DNA of 49,987 nucleotides from JAGOUN01 sp040389005. GTDB lineage: Bacteria; Pseudomonadota; Gammaproteobacteria; JAGOUN01. The stretch is from positions 1-49,987 of the forward strand of contig JAZKAS010000045.1 of NCBI GenBank assembly GCA_040389005.1, written 5' to 3'. Shown here piece by piece: positions 36,801 to 44,672 of the stretch (positions are counted from its first letter, which is position 1; every line of letters starts with the position of its first letter). Position numbers and translations under genes: made by a program. The notes beneath the pieces were generated by a model, which saw only the letters and a list, made by a program, of their open reading frames with translations, had not been told where the DNA came from and did not search any database.

Positions 36801-37554
36801 CGATATTACGATTCAACAATTCAACTTCTGCAAACGTTAATTTTTGTTGAAACAAATGAACCCAGGCTGAAAGTGTGACATCACTTTTAAAAAGCTTAGT
36901 TTTGTGTGAAGAATCAACGGTTTCACCTGACGCTTTTCCGTCAATAAAAATAGCAAGTTCTTTGCTAGATTGATCTTTATCAGAGAGATAAACATTAGCC
37001 GCATTAAATTGAAGAGAAGCGGCGCTTTTATCAAGCTGCTGTAATGCAACATGAATTTTGTTGAGACGAATATGTTTTTGAGTCACTAACCATGCAAGAA
37101 ATTCAGGTAATTGCGAATTTGTTTGATCAGACAAATCTACAGAAAATGTTTCATTGATAAGATAATGCTGTGCCGTAATTTCACGAATAGAAATTTCAGA
37201 TCCCGATAATGATAAAGAACGAAAATAAACAGATTGCCTCCAAATGGTTCTGAAAACTCCAATGTGCATCGTCAAATCATCTGCATTTATAAACGCTTTG
37301 TCGGCATGATACTCAGAAAGTGAAATGCCTTTAAAATGAACTTCAGGACCAAATCGCGCCCAATTGGCTTCAATACTTTTGATATGAACCTCTGCATGTA
37401 ACAAACTTGAGGCATATTGTTCAATTACAGATTTATGTTTGTTAATAACAGGGGTAAATTCTTTTAATGCCACTCCAAAAATTGCCACTGAGATAATCAC
37501 GCACGCAAGCGTATATAACAATAAAAGGATGATTTTTCTTAGCCAATAACGCAC
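33808..37554 (-). CDS. yhdP: YhdP family AsmA-like envelope protein
   Basis: YhdP is a very long AsmA-like protein thought to bridge the inner and outer membranes and move phospholipids. This copy is 1,248 residues, close to the 1,266 of E. coli. An N-terminal membrane anchor (ILLLLYTLACVIISVAIFGVAL) is followed by repeated beta-rich segments typical of the bridge-like fold, and the C-terminal domain has GPEAKIGFTGRLGLVKQDYDL and the LAGGPIAGVATYAFDKI segment of the family. It lies directly downstream of mreD with a six-base gap, close to the usual mreBCD-yhdP grouping, but maf and rng are absent. Confidence 0.93.
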   Translation of the reverse strand: MRYWLRKIILLLLYTLACVIISVAIFGVALKEFTPVINKHKSVIEQYASSLLHAEVHIKSIEANWARFGPEVHFKGISLSEYHADKAFINADDLTMHIGVFRTIWRQSVYFRSLSLSGSEISIREITAQHYLINETFSVDLSDQTNSQLPEFLAWLVTQKHIRLNKIHVALQQLDKSAASLQFNAANVYLSDKDQSSKELAIFIDGKASGETVDSSHKTKLFKSDVTLSAWVHLFQQKLTFAEVELLNRNIVLQEENMQHHFPSFAGVFVWQPVKGSDGDNWVLQGKKVTLTKTSHEASDYSFELWRFSDHYAAHLNSLNLLDVTIIGDFFNLIPGYFNVEKAQVGGVIKDIDLIIPQDVSAINDYRFSAVLHNLSSVAYQEFPEMHSLSGAVSGSLSQGTFMLLDQNDTLYFPHYFDQPLSIKNLTANGQWQFADHTLSLLFSSMRANAVTAEAQGAMKLEIPFNSSASVMLSLIGQYHLKQSQEATKFLPMKQFDPDFAKWLTAAIGQGLGSEGKVLIRGAIDDFPYPKKEGVFIVDGSIKPMDVTFSPEWPTVKNIAGHLMLHNQAFNMKITSGVVADGVKISEASVSVPDYEADDSIVNVDLNAAGEIPNYLKYIQKTPLNKTLGQWLSPFNLTGPGALSLHLGLPIAHLDNDHIQVSGQWLAQSDSFSLKSLSNDIVKNIKGAIHFTQDSVFADHVNATLESEPLQFSINTEKQKGVMTAIGVDAQGAFSVSELKTLSQIDWLSFYLAGRSQFHAHLRVPMSAPEYLFSFDTDLRGIKINLPEDLGKETKSAVPFSAQISLNPTADIARLMLSYTKNMNAIVDVQHYSQEKIRTLQVDAHAVAFSWPLTIATPKTSTSDSPSLWQSLTALTVHVSHLALYKNDFSSVLISGVRNADNFLWKIQSNEAEGKVVLPFDAKQPINANFSYVTLKDEKKVTPPPVEVSTSDLSAKTAATWPPFYLEIERFKKGKLNWGHTIVQTTPITNGVKFDKIYLQNKYHNISAHGRWVNEGAKDTTYLEGEFATKNLGKFLSASDITQNFEAQEGAVTFNLRWLGSPMKFQLQTLEGDASIDVKNGVIPLSGDAAKNGLGKVLTLFSAQSIQRRLQLNFSDLGENGYSFNSLISVMHFQNGDAKVEKGAFDGPEAKIGFTGRLGLVKQDYDLYLVVTPYVTSSLPLIATLAGGPIAGVATYAFDKIAAGSIAKFTSYKYLLRGPWAKPQLISLDLEAEKKPEEKNIAPVTDAT

Positions 37555-37560
37555 GTTATG

Positions 37561-38034
37561 CTAACCCCTTATAAGGTGAAATTTTTGCCCCAATAAACAA
37601 TAGAAGGGCCAACATAACATACTCGTAATAACACTTAACATCACAGACCAATCGATTAAGTTGTCTGTCAATATATGTTTTACCGAAATAATTATCACAA
37701 AATTACACGCAATCAATATTCCAATGACCAAGCTTTGCTGCAAAACATGAAACATATGAAAGCGTCGATAAAAAAGATCAAACAAAAAAACCACACTAAC
37801 ATACGCAAAGACATGCAGCCCCAATAAAGAACCGGACAAGCCATCAACAAGAATTCCAACACACCCAGCGATGCCCACATTAACTCTGTGCGGATAATGA
37901 TACGTCCAAAACAATAATGTCAACAAACACCATGATGGATTTAATTCAAGCAATCCTTCAGATAACGGCAAAAGACTCAACATCAAAGACAATAAAAAGC
38001 TAAGTATTATCATGGGTAGGACAATTTTAGTCAT
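37561..38034 (-). CDS. mreD: Rod shape-determining protein MreD
   Basis: MreD is an inner-membrane partner of MreC in the elongasome. The 157-residue protein has about five membrane helices, with the family pattern LLFWTYHYPHRVNVGIAGCVGILVDGLSGSLLGLH. The ATG at 38034 gives MTKIVLPMII; it overlaps the mreC end by eight bases, so translation is coupled. The longer reading from 38058 extends into mreC and is not needed. Confidence 0.92.
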   Translation of the reverse strand: MTKIVLPMIILSFLLSLMLSLLPLSEGLLELNPSWCLLTLLFWTYHYPHRVNVGIAGCVGILVDGLSGSLLGLHVFAYVSVVFLFDLFYRRFHMFHVLQQSLVIGILIACNFVIIISVKHILTDNLIDWSVMLSVITSMLCWPFYCLLGQKFHLIRG

Positions 38035-38803
38035 GATTTTCCTCAACGAGCAACACAAAACGTTCGCGATTCAATTGCGCCATCGGCGTCACGCTGATAG
38101 ATAAAAATTGATCGCCTGAGCGATTGATAACTTTAGCGATCTTACCCACCGGATAGCCTTTTGGAAATCGGTTACCCGCTCCTGAAGAAACTAGCACATC
38201 TCCGATAATCACTTTTTCTGTTTTAGGGATAAATACTAAAGAAAGAGGACGATCAACACCATCACCTTCCAACATCGACCGCAAGCCGGTTGTTAAACTT
38301 TCCACAGGAATACTGCTTCTTGAATCACTCACTAACATTACTCGACTTGTTTTGGGCCCGACCATAATTACTTGCCCCAAAACCCCTTGAGCATCTAAAA
38401 CGGCTTGCCCCACGGTGACGCCCTCTTGACTGCCTTTATTTAGTATCCATTCTCCAGAACGCGCACTTGCGGCTACAAATAACACTTCCGCTACTTTTAC
38501 GCTGATTTGTGATTCTTCTGAAGCATGCAACAGCGCGTGTAATTGTCGGTTTTCATTTTCAAGATTGAGAAAACGCTGTTGATGCAGCTTTAATAAAATT
38601 AATTGCGCTTTTAACGCTTGATTTTCTTTCAATAACGTTTCTTGCGTAGTCAATGCGGTCAATATTTTATGAAACAGATCGCTTGGAAAACTCACGGTAT
38701 ACTGTAACGGTGAAACAATTGCTTGCAGCCAATAGCGAAGATTTTTTTCTAAATACCCGCGAGAGTCTAATAAAAGCAATGCCATCGATAAAAGAACGAG
38801 CAT
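38027..38803 (-). CDS. mreC: Rod shape-determining protein MreC
   Basis: MreC is a bitopic periplasmic scaffold that binds MreD, PBP2 and RodA. The protein has one N-terminal helix (FMLVLLSMALLLLDSRG), a coiled coil (TTQETLLKENQALKAQLILLK) and the beta-barrel core with VGQAVLDAQGVLGQV and SDSRSSIPV. The first ATG (38803) gives 258 residues but cuts off the conserved IFSKRPP-type leader, which is encoded in frame just upstream after an AGGA, with no ATG, GTG or TTG. The true start may be a rare ATC or ATA codon near 38842-38854. It follows mreB. Confidence 0.9.
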   Translation of the reverse strand: MLVLLSMALLLLDSRGYLEKNLRYWLQAIVSPLQYTVSFPSDLFHKILTALTTQETLLKENQALKAQLILLKLHQQRFLNLENENRQLHALLHASEESQISVKVAEVLFVAASARSGEWILNKGSQEGVTVGQAVLDAQGVLGQVIMVGPKTSRVMLVSDSRSSIPVESLTTGLRSMLEGDGVDRPLSLVFIPKTEKVIIGDVLVSSGAGNRFPKGYPVGKIAKVINRSGDQFLSISVTPMAQLNRERFVLLVEENHD

Positions 38804-38860
38804 AAAAGCTCGTTGTAATATCGGAGGTCGTTTACTAAATATGGCTCTGATTTTTTTATC

Positions 38861-39910
38861 CTATTCTTGACTGAGAAAATCCCCGCCCATTTTATCGGAC
38901 ATCTCTAACGCCCGACCACCACCACGCGCGACGCAAGTTAATGGATCATCTGCAATAATAACCGGCAAACCCGTTTCCTCAGAAAGTAGCTTATCAATAT
39001 TACGCAACAAGGCACCGCCGCCGGTTAAAATCATGCCACGCTCTGCGATATCTGCCGCGAGCTCCGGAGGTGTTTGTTCTAATGCCGTTAATACTGCGCC
39101 CACAATTCCCGATAGAGGCTCTTGCAGCGCTTCGAGAATTTCATCACTGTTTAATACAAAGCTTCTAGGAACACCCTCGGCCAAATTGCGTCCACGCACT
39201 TCCATTTTAAGCACGTCTTTACCTGGAAATGCCGATCCGATTTCATGCTTGATTCTTTCAGCCGTGCTTTCGCCAATCAGGGTTCCATAATTACGACGCA
39301 CATAATTGATAATGGCCTCATCAAATCGATCACCGCCAATGCGGACTGAAGAAGAGTACACGATACCACTGAGAGAAATAATCGCGACTTCTGTTGTTCC
39401 TCCGCCAATATCCACGACCATTGAGCCACTCGCCTCATGTACCGGCATGCCCGAGCCAATCGCTGCTGCCATCGGTTCATCGATGAGATAAACTTCTCGA
39501 GCACCCGCACTTAGCGCGGACTCACGAATTGCCCGACGCTCAACTTGTGTCGAACCGCAAGGGACACACACTAGGACACGTGGACTGGGACGCAAAAATC
39601 TATTCTCATGCACTTTATGGATAAAATGCTGCAGCATTTTTTCTGTCACAAAGAAATCGGCAATCACGCCATCTTTCATCGGGCGTATTGCAGAAATATT
39701 GCCGGGTGTACGGCCTAACATGCGTTTTGCCTCAAGACCCACCGCCGCGACACGTTTCTGTCCCCCAAACTGATCTTGTCGAATTGCCACTACCGAAGGC
39801 TCATCCAACACAATGCCTTTACCTCGCACATAGATCAATGTATTCGCTGTTCCAAGATCAATAGATAGATCATTAGAAAAATATCCCCGTAATTTCTTGA
39901 AAATGGCCAC
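38861..39910 (-). CDS. mreB: Rod shape-determining protein MreB
   Basis: MreB is the bacterial actin that directs lateral cell-wall synthesis, so the organism is probably rod-shaped. The 349-residue protein shows the actin-fold loops: IDLGTANTLIYV, VDIGGGTTEVAI and LTGGGALLRNIDKLL. Translation begins with GTG at 39910, preceded by AGGAGAGG; the protein reads MAIFKKLRGYFSNDLS. Its promoter is visible at 39948-39976. It leads a mreB-mreC-mreD-yhdP run. Confidence 0.98.
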   Translation of the reverse strand: MAIFKKLRGYFSNDLSIDLGTANTLIYVRGKGIVLDEPSVVAIRQDQFGGQKRVAAVGLEAKRMLGRTPGNISAIRPMKDGVIADFFVTEKMLQHFIHKVHENRFLRPSPRVLVCVPCGSTQVERRAIRESALSAGAREVYLIDEPMAAAIGSGMPVHEASGSMVVDIGGGTTEVAIISLSGIVYSSSVRIGGDRFDEAIINYVRRNYGTLIGESTAERIKHEIGSAFPGKDVLKMEVRGRNLAEGVPRSFVLNSDEILEALQEPLSGIVGAVLTALEQTPPELAADIAERGMILTGGGALLRNIDKLLSEETGLPVIIADDPLTCVARGGGRALEMSDKMGGDFLSQE

Positions 39911-39947
39911 GACAAACCTCTCCTAAACAGAGCCAAACTGGTGGATT

Positions 39948-39976
39948 AATGTAGCAGCGGGGGCCAATTTCATCAA
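39948..39976 (-). promoter_or_regulatory. Sigma70 promoter for mreB operon
   Basis: On the minus strand TTGATG (39976-39971) and TACATT (39953-39948) are exactly 17 bases apart, about 40 bases before the mreB GTG. No other good pair lies in this intergenic region on that strand. Confidence 0.65.
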
Positions 39977-40024
39977 GGAAATTGTGCGCTAGTTTGTAAA
40001 TCTTAAACAAATATTAAAATTGAG

Positions 40025-40053
40025 TTGAAAAATGAAAACTTCATAGCTATATT
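40025..40053 (+). promoter_or_regulatory. Strong sigma70 promoter for the exported protein
   Basis: TTGAAA at 40025-40030 and TATATT at 40048-40053 are separated by exactly 17 bases, giving a leader of about 30 bases before the ATG at 40092, which has the site GGAGA. This is one of the best promoters in the window. Confidence 0.7.
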
Positions 40054-40091
40054 CAGTAAGTCAATTTTATTAATTCACACGGAGAGTTCAA

Positions 40092-40670
40092 ATGAAAAAA
40101 TTATTATCTTTATCAATTCTAGCAGCTACTTTGGCTTCAACAGCAGCTTTTGCAGGTCCTGGCCAAGCAGCAGCTGTAGCAAATGCAGCGGGTGGCAAAG
40201 ATGCCCCAACAGCATTGTTAGTTTCAAAACATGCAGCCGGACCAACAATTGAAGGCTTCCAAATTGCACAAACATTGGTAGATAGCACATCTCATAACGG
40301 CAACCATGCTACAGCAATTAAGATTGATCTTAAAAACAGCGGTGGTTTCGATAAGCTTACAGTTGAGCTTGTTAAAACTCTTGAAAGCAAAGATTATGAT
40401 GCTGTTCAAGCAGCATTAATGTCATCTGCTCGTTCTACGAACAAAAATCTTGGATGGACAGCGATTGTTGTTGAAACAGGCAATGGCGCAACAGTTGCAA
40501 CTATTTCTACAATCGACAACCGTCAAGGTGTTGATAAAGTACATGCTTATGTTGTACACACAGAACGTAACCAAGTTACAGTGTCTGAAGTTCAAGCTAA
40601 GCAAGCAGTTGTTGAACAGTTAACAAGCAACAAAACTAAAGCTAAACTAGTTGCAGTGTCTTCACTATAA
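40092..40670 (+). CDS. Exported protein of unknown family, probably highly expressed
   Basis: This 192-residue protein has a textbook signal peptide, MKKLLSLSILAATLASTAAFA, cleaved before GPGQ. The mature chain is rich in Ala, Val, Lys and Thr with no cysteine. Its second half could form alternating strands and helices (WTAIVVETGNGATVATISTID, then KVHAYVVHTERNQVTV). I do not recognise the family. A near-consensus promoter, a strong ribosome site, a close terminator and a narrow codon choice (mostly GCA/GCT for Ala, GTT/GTA for Val) all suggest a single, abundantly made periplasmic or surface protein. It interrupts what is often a pepA-holC-valS run. Confidence 0.8.
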   Translation: MKKLLSLSILAATLASTAAFAGPGQAAAVANAAGGKDAPTALLVSKHAAGPTIEGFQIAQTLVDSTSHNGNHATAIKIDLKNSGGFDKLTVELVKTLESKDYDAVQAALMSSARSTNKNLGWTAIVVETGNGATVATISTIDNRQGVDKVHAYVVHTERNQVTVSEVQAKQAVVEQLTSNKTKAKLVAVSSL

Positions 40671-40686
40671 ACTAAGTTAGTTAAGG

Positions 40687-40718
40687 AAAGGCGACAAAGC
40701 AATTTGTCGCCTTTTTTT
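40687..40718 (+). terminator. Rho-independent terminator
   Basis: A perfect 12-bp stem, AAAGGCGACAAA with TTTGTCGCCTTT, closes on a GCAA tetraloop and ends in a run of seven T. It follows the exported-protein stop by 17 bases and separates that gene from holC. Confidence 0.92.
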
Positions 40719-40784
40719 ATGCCTTGTTTTTTTTGTTAGCCTAGTGCTAGTATTCAAAGACTTTTTTTCCGCTAGCTATGTATC

Positions 40785-41216
40785 ATGCAAGTTGATTTTT
40801 ATCTATTAAGCACCGAAGACGAACATCGTCGCGACAGTTTTGTTTGTAAGCTTGTAGAAAAAATAGTTCGTCAACACAATCGCCATACAATCCATATTCA
40901 TTGTAAAGATCGTCAAGAAACGCATCGCTTAGATGAGTTACTCTGGACATTTAATGATATTAGCTTTATACCACATAATATTTTAGGTGAAGGCCCCGAC
41001 GCCCCTCCGCCCGTTCAATTAGGATTTGATGGCACACCAAAACATCGCGATATATTGATTAACCTCTGCACAACTATTCCGATTTTTTATACCTCATTTC
41101 AACGCATACTCGAAATCGTCCCGCAAGATGACGCATTACAAGCTGTCGCACGCGAGCGCTATCAATTTTATAAAACACAAAACTGTGCTCTTAATACGCA
41201 TAAAATTCAAAACTGA
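40785..41216 (+). CDS. holC: DNA polymerase III subunit chi
   Basis: HolC (chi) links the clamp loader to SSB during replication. The 143-residue protein has the family N-terminus VDFYLL, the ACE-like region VCKLVEKIVRQHNRHTIHIHCKD, and DELLWTFNDISFIPHNI with LINLC further on. It is followed 18 bases later by valS, the conserved gene order in gammaproteobacteria; pepA, often upstream, is absent here. The start is the first ATG after the terminator. Confidence 0.92.
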   Translation: MQVDFYLLSTEDEHRRDSFVCKLVEKIVRQHNRHTIHIHCKDRQETHRLDELLWTFNDISFIPHNILGEGPDAPPPVQLGFDGTPKHRDILINLCTTIPIFYTSFQRILEIVPQDDALQAVARERYQFYKTQNCALNTHKIQN

Positions 41217-41234
41217 AAAAATTAAAGGTAAGTC

Positions 41235-43985
41235 ATGGAAAAAACATTTAATCCTAATGCCATCGAACAACAGTGTTATCAACATTGGGAAGCACAAGGC
41301 TATTTTTCACCCACAGGCACGGGCCAAGCATTTTCTATTATGCTGCCACCCCCCAATGTAACGGGTTACTTACACATGGGTCACGGTTTTCAGCAAACGC
41401 TCATGGATATATTGATTCGAAAACATCGGATGCAAGGTGATAATACATTATGGCAAGGCGGCACAGACCATGCAGGCATTGCGACACAAATGGTGGTTGA
41501 ACGTCAATTACAAGAAAAAGGGCAATCTCGACATGATCTTGGCCGCGAAGCATTTGTCGACAAAGTTTACGAATGGAAGGACACTTCTGGCGGACACATC
41601 ACTGGCCAGATTCGCCGATTGGGCGCCTCCATTGATTGGACACGTGAACGTTTTACGATGGATGAAGGCATGTCGGAAGCGGTGCTCGAAGTCTTTGTCC
41701 GACTTTATGAAGACGGATTAATTTATCGCGGCAATCGTTTAGTGAATTGGGATCCAAAACTCCAAACAGCGATTTCAGATTTAGAAGTGCTGAATGAAGA
41801 AGAAGACGGATTTTTATATCATATTGCTTATTCTAAAGAAATTATTGTCGCAACCACACGACCAGAAACTTTATTTGGCGATGTCGTGGTGGCTGTTCAT
41901 CCAGAAGACGAACGTTATAAGCATTTAATCGGTCAATCATTACAACTCCCCCTAACCACTCGAACCATTTCTGTTATTGCAGATGACTATGTTGACCCAA
42001 GTTTTGGAAGCGGTTGCGTAAAAATCACTCCAGCACATGATTTCAATGATTATGACGTTGGTGCGCGTCATCAATTACCTCTCATTAATATTTTAACAAA
42101 AACAGCGCTACTAAATGAAAATGTTCCTGAAGCTTATCGTGGATTAAATACCCAAGATGCTCGTAAAAAAGTAGTTGCGGATTTAGAAGCGCACGGGCTA
42201 CTTATCAAAAAAGAAGCGCACAAAATGAAAGTGCCACGCGGCGACCGTTCTGGCGTTGTGATTGAACCGTATTTAACAGAACAGTGGTACGTTAAAATGG
42301 AATCTCTCGCTCAACCAGCCATTGATGCCGTTCGCGAAGGCAAAATTAAAATCGTGCCGGAACATTGGTCGAAAACGTATTATCAATGGCTGGAAAATAT
42401 TCAAGATTGGTGTATCAGCCGACAACTTTGGTGGGGGCATCGTATTCCCGCTTGGTATGATGAAAATAATAAAATTTATGTTGGACGCAATGAAGAAGAA
42501 ATTCGAAAAAAATATAATCTTTCAAGCACAATTATTTTGCGACAAGACGAAGATGTTTTAGATACCTGGTTTTCCTCTGCACTTTGGCCGTTTTCAACCT
42601 TAGGTTGGCCGCAAAAGACGCCTGAGTTAGAGGCATTTTATCCGTCACAAGTACTCATGACCGGCTTTGATATTTTATTTTTCTGGGTCGCACGCATGAT
42701 CATGATGGGCTTAAAATTTATGGGCGGCGTACCTTTTGAAACTATCTACATTACCGGCTTAATTCGCGATGCCGAAGGCCAGAAGATGTCAAAATCAAAA
42801 GGTAACGTACTTGATCCCATTGATTTGATTGACGGCATTTCGCTAGAAGATTTACTGCAAAAACGCACCGGCGCAATGATGCAACCGCAACTAGCGGAAA
42901 AAATTGCGAAACAAACACGGCAACATTTTCCCGATGGCATTCCAACATCGGGATGTGATGCGTTACGTTTTACATTTTGCGCACTCGCATCGAATACCAA
43001 TAATATTCGTTTTGATATGCAACGACTTGAAGGCTATCGTAATTTTTGTAACAAATTATGGAATGCGTCTCGATATGTTTTAATGAATACAGAAGCGCAT
43101 AATTTAGGCAATAATTCAAGCAGCAGAAAATTGAGTTTAATTGACGATTGGATTATCACGCGTTTGCAATATTTAATTCAAGAAACAAACCGTCATTACG
43201 AACAATTACGCTTTGATTTATTAGCACAATGTTTATATGATTTTGTATGGAATGAATTTTGTGATTGGTATTTAGAATTATCCAAACCCATTTTGTATCA
43301 AGAACAATTTAGCGAAGCAGAAAAAAACGGTACGCGTTATACATTGATTAGCGTGTTAGAAACATTATTGAAATTATTGCACCCGATTATGCCATTTATC
43401 ACTGAAACGATTTGGCAATCTTTAAAGCCACTGTTAAATCGCAGCGATGAAAGCATCATGATCATTCAATACCCGATTTATAATGCTTCAGCCATTAATT
43501 CTGAAGCACAAGCTGATGTTGAATGGATGAAACAAATTATTGTTGGCATCAGAACCATTCGTTCTGAAATGGGACTTTCACCTGCATTAAACATTCCCGT
43601 GTTATTGCGCCAGGGAACCGAAGAAGATCAAGCGCGATTTATTCGCAATAAAACATTGTTATTGTCACTTGCAAAATTAAGCGAAATCACCTGGTTAGAA
43701 AAAAACAACGAACCGCCACCGGCATCAACGGCATTGGCAGGACAACTCGAAATTTTAATTCCGCTGGCAGGTCTTATTAATAAAACCGCAGAAATTGCGC
43801 GCTTAGAAAAAGAGCTCGCCAAAGTGCAACTTGAAATCAATAAAGCGACGCAAAAACTCAGCAATCCAACGTTTGTAGATAAAGCACCACAAGCCGTTGT
43901 CGCACAAGAGAAAGAGCGATTGAATGATTTTGAGAGAAGCTTTAAACAACTCTCAGAGCAAAAAGAAAAAATAATGCACTTATAA
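41235..43985 (+). CDS. valS: Valyl-tRNA synthetase
   Basis: ValS charges tRNA-Val and edits mischarged Thr. The 916-residue class I enzyme has PPPNVTGYLHMGH (HIGH-type motif at 47-50), the editing domain with TTRPETLFGD, the KMSKS loop at 517-521 (KMSKSKGNVLDP), the anticodon-binding domain, and a C-terminal coiled coil (AEIARLEKELAKVQLEINKATQKL) that ends the protein. AAAGG lies ahead of the ATG. The 3' end overlaps the end of the convergent glycosyltransferase gene by six bases. Confidence 0.98.
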   Translation: MEKTFNPNAIEQQCYQHWEAQGYFSPTGTGQAFSIMLPPPNVTGYLHMGHGFQQTLMDILIRKHRMQGDNTLWQGGTDHAGIATQMVVERQLQEKGQSRHDLGREAFVDKVYEWKDTSGGHITGQIRRLGASIDWTRERFTMDEGMSEAVLEVFVRLYEDGLIYRGNRLVNWDPKLQTAISDLEVLNEEEDGFLYHIAYSKEIIVATTRPETLFGDVVVAVHPEDERYKHLIGQSLQLPLTTRTISVIADDYVDPSFGSGCVKITPAHDFNDYDVGARHQLPLINILTKTALLNENVPEAYRGLNTQDARKKVVADLEAHGLLIKKEAHKMKVPRGDRSGVVIEPYLTEQWYVKMESLAQPAIDAVREGKIKIVPEHWSKTYYQWLENIQDWCISRQLWWGHRIPAWYDENNKIYVGRNEEEIRKKYNLSSTIILRQDEDVLDTWFSSALWPFSTLGWPQKTPELEAFYPSQVLMTGFDILFFWVARMIMMGLKFMGGVPFETIYITGLIRDAEGQKMSKSKGNVLDPIDLIDGISLEDLLQKRTGAMMQPQLAEKIAKQTRQHFPDGIPTSGCDALRFTFCALASNTNNIRFDMQRLEGYRNFCNKLWNASRYVLMNTEAHNLGNNSSSRKLSLIDDWIITRLQYLIQETNRHYEQLRFDLLAQCLYDFVWNEFCDWYLELSKPILYQEQFSEAEKNGTRYTLISVLETLLKLLHPIMPFITETIWQSLKPLLNRSDESIMIIQYPIYNASAINSEAQADVEWMKQIIVGIRTIRSEMGLSPALNIPVLLRQGTEEDQARFIRNKTLLLSLAKLSEITWLEKNNEPPPASTALAGQLEILIPLAGLINKTAEIARLEKELAKVQLEINKATQKLSNPTFVDKAPQAVVAQEKERLNDFERSFKQLSEQKEKIMHL

Positions 43986-44615
43986 TGTTTGCACAATTTT
44001 TTTATTTAAAATAAGCGGCGGTAATGCTATGACATCAAAGCCTAAATCAATTAGATTTTGATGCATGGCTTTTCCCGCTGTTTTCCATTCCATGAAAAAG
44101 TGCAACCCGTATTTTCGTAACAGATCGACACGATACATCGCACAAGATGTATCTAAATGATGATGAACATGATCAGCCTCTTCAGTAGAAGCTTTATTGA
44201 ATAAGGCTATCAAGCGGCTCCATATTGAACGTCTTCCAATATTTGCAGCTCCAACGCCGGCAATCATTGGGTTCGCTTCAATATTTTCAATTAAATAATT
44301 CAACCAATCTTCTTGCAGTACCCGACTATTTGCATGCAACGTTAACACATACGGCGTATTCACATTTTGCAAACCCAAATCAAATGCACGCGCTTGCGCT
44401 TGATCGCTTTTTTCACCTGGAATTGTTTTTCGTTCAAGCAACGTAATCCATGGCAACGTACGTAAGTACGCGAGTGATTCGTCTTGTGAATCATTATCAA
44501 TCACAATAACTTTATATAAATTTTCCGGAGTTTTTTGACGAATCAATTCTAAACATGATTTTGTTAATGCGAATGTTTGATAATTTGGGATTAAAATCGT
44601 GACTTTAGGTGACAT
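43980..44615 (-). CDS. Family 2 glycosyltransferase
   Basis: This 211-residue protein has the GT-A fold of family 2: strand VTILIPNYQ, VIVIDNDSQDES with the nucleotide-binding Asp, and a DxD-like position replaced by HANSRV (residues near 93-98), where most members have D-x-D/S. A membrane anchor is not seen. It would transfer a sugar to an envelope or exported acceptor; the donor and acceptor are unknown. It is alone, convergent with valS. The missing first Asp of the DxD motif leaves activity uncertain. Confidence 0.82.
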   Translation of the reverse strand: MSPKVTILIPNYQTFALTKSCLELIRQKTPENLYKVIVIDNDSQDESLAYLRTLPWITLLERKTIPGEKSDQAQARAFDLGLQNVNTPYVLTLHANSRVLQEDWLNYLIENIEANPMIAGVGAANIGRRSIWSRLIALFNKASTEEADHVHHHLDTSCAMYRVDLLRKYGLHFFMEWKTAGKAMHQNLIDLGFDVIALPPLILNKKIVQTL

Positions 44616-44646
44616 TAATATTCCTGTGCTAATTTATTTTTAAACA

Positions 44647-44672
44647 GGGCAGGCACAAGGCGCAGCCCCTAC
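44647..44672. repeat. Short GC-rich interspersed-repeat-like sequence at the 3' end of rluB
   Basis: The reverse strand reads GTAGGGGCTGCGCC followed by TTGTGCCTGCCC, the pattern of a GC-rich repeat seen in many bacterial genomes. It begins inside the rluB stop codon and runs downstream. Only this one clear copy is in the window, so repeat status is inferred from the pattern. Confidence 0.4.
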
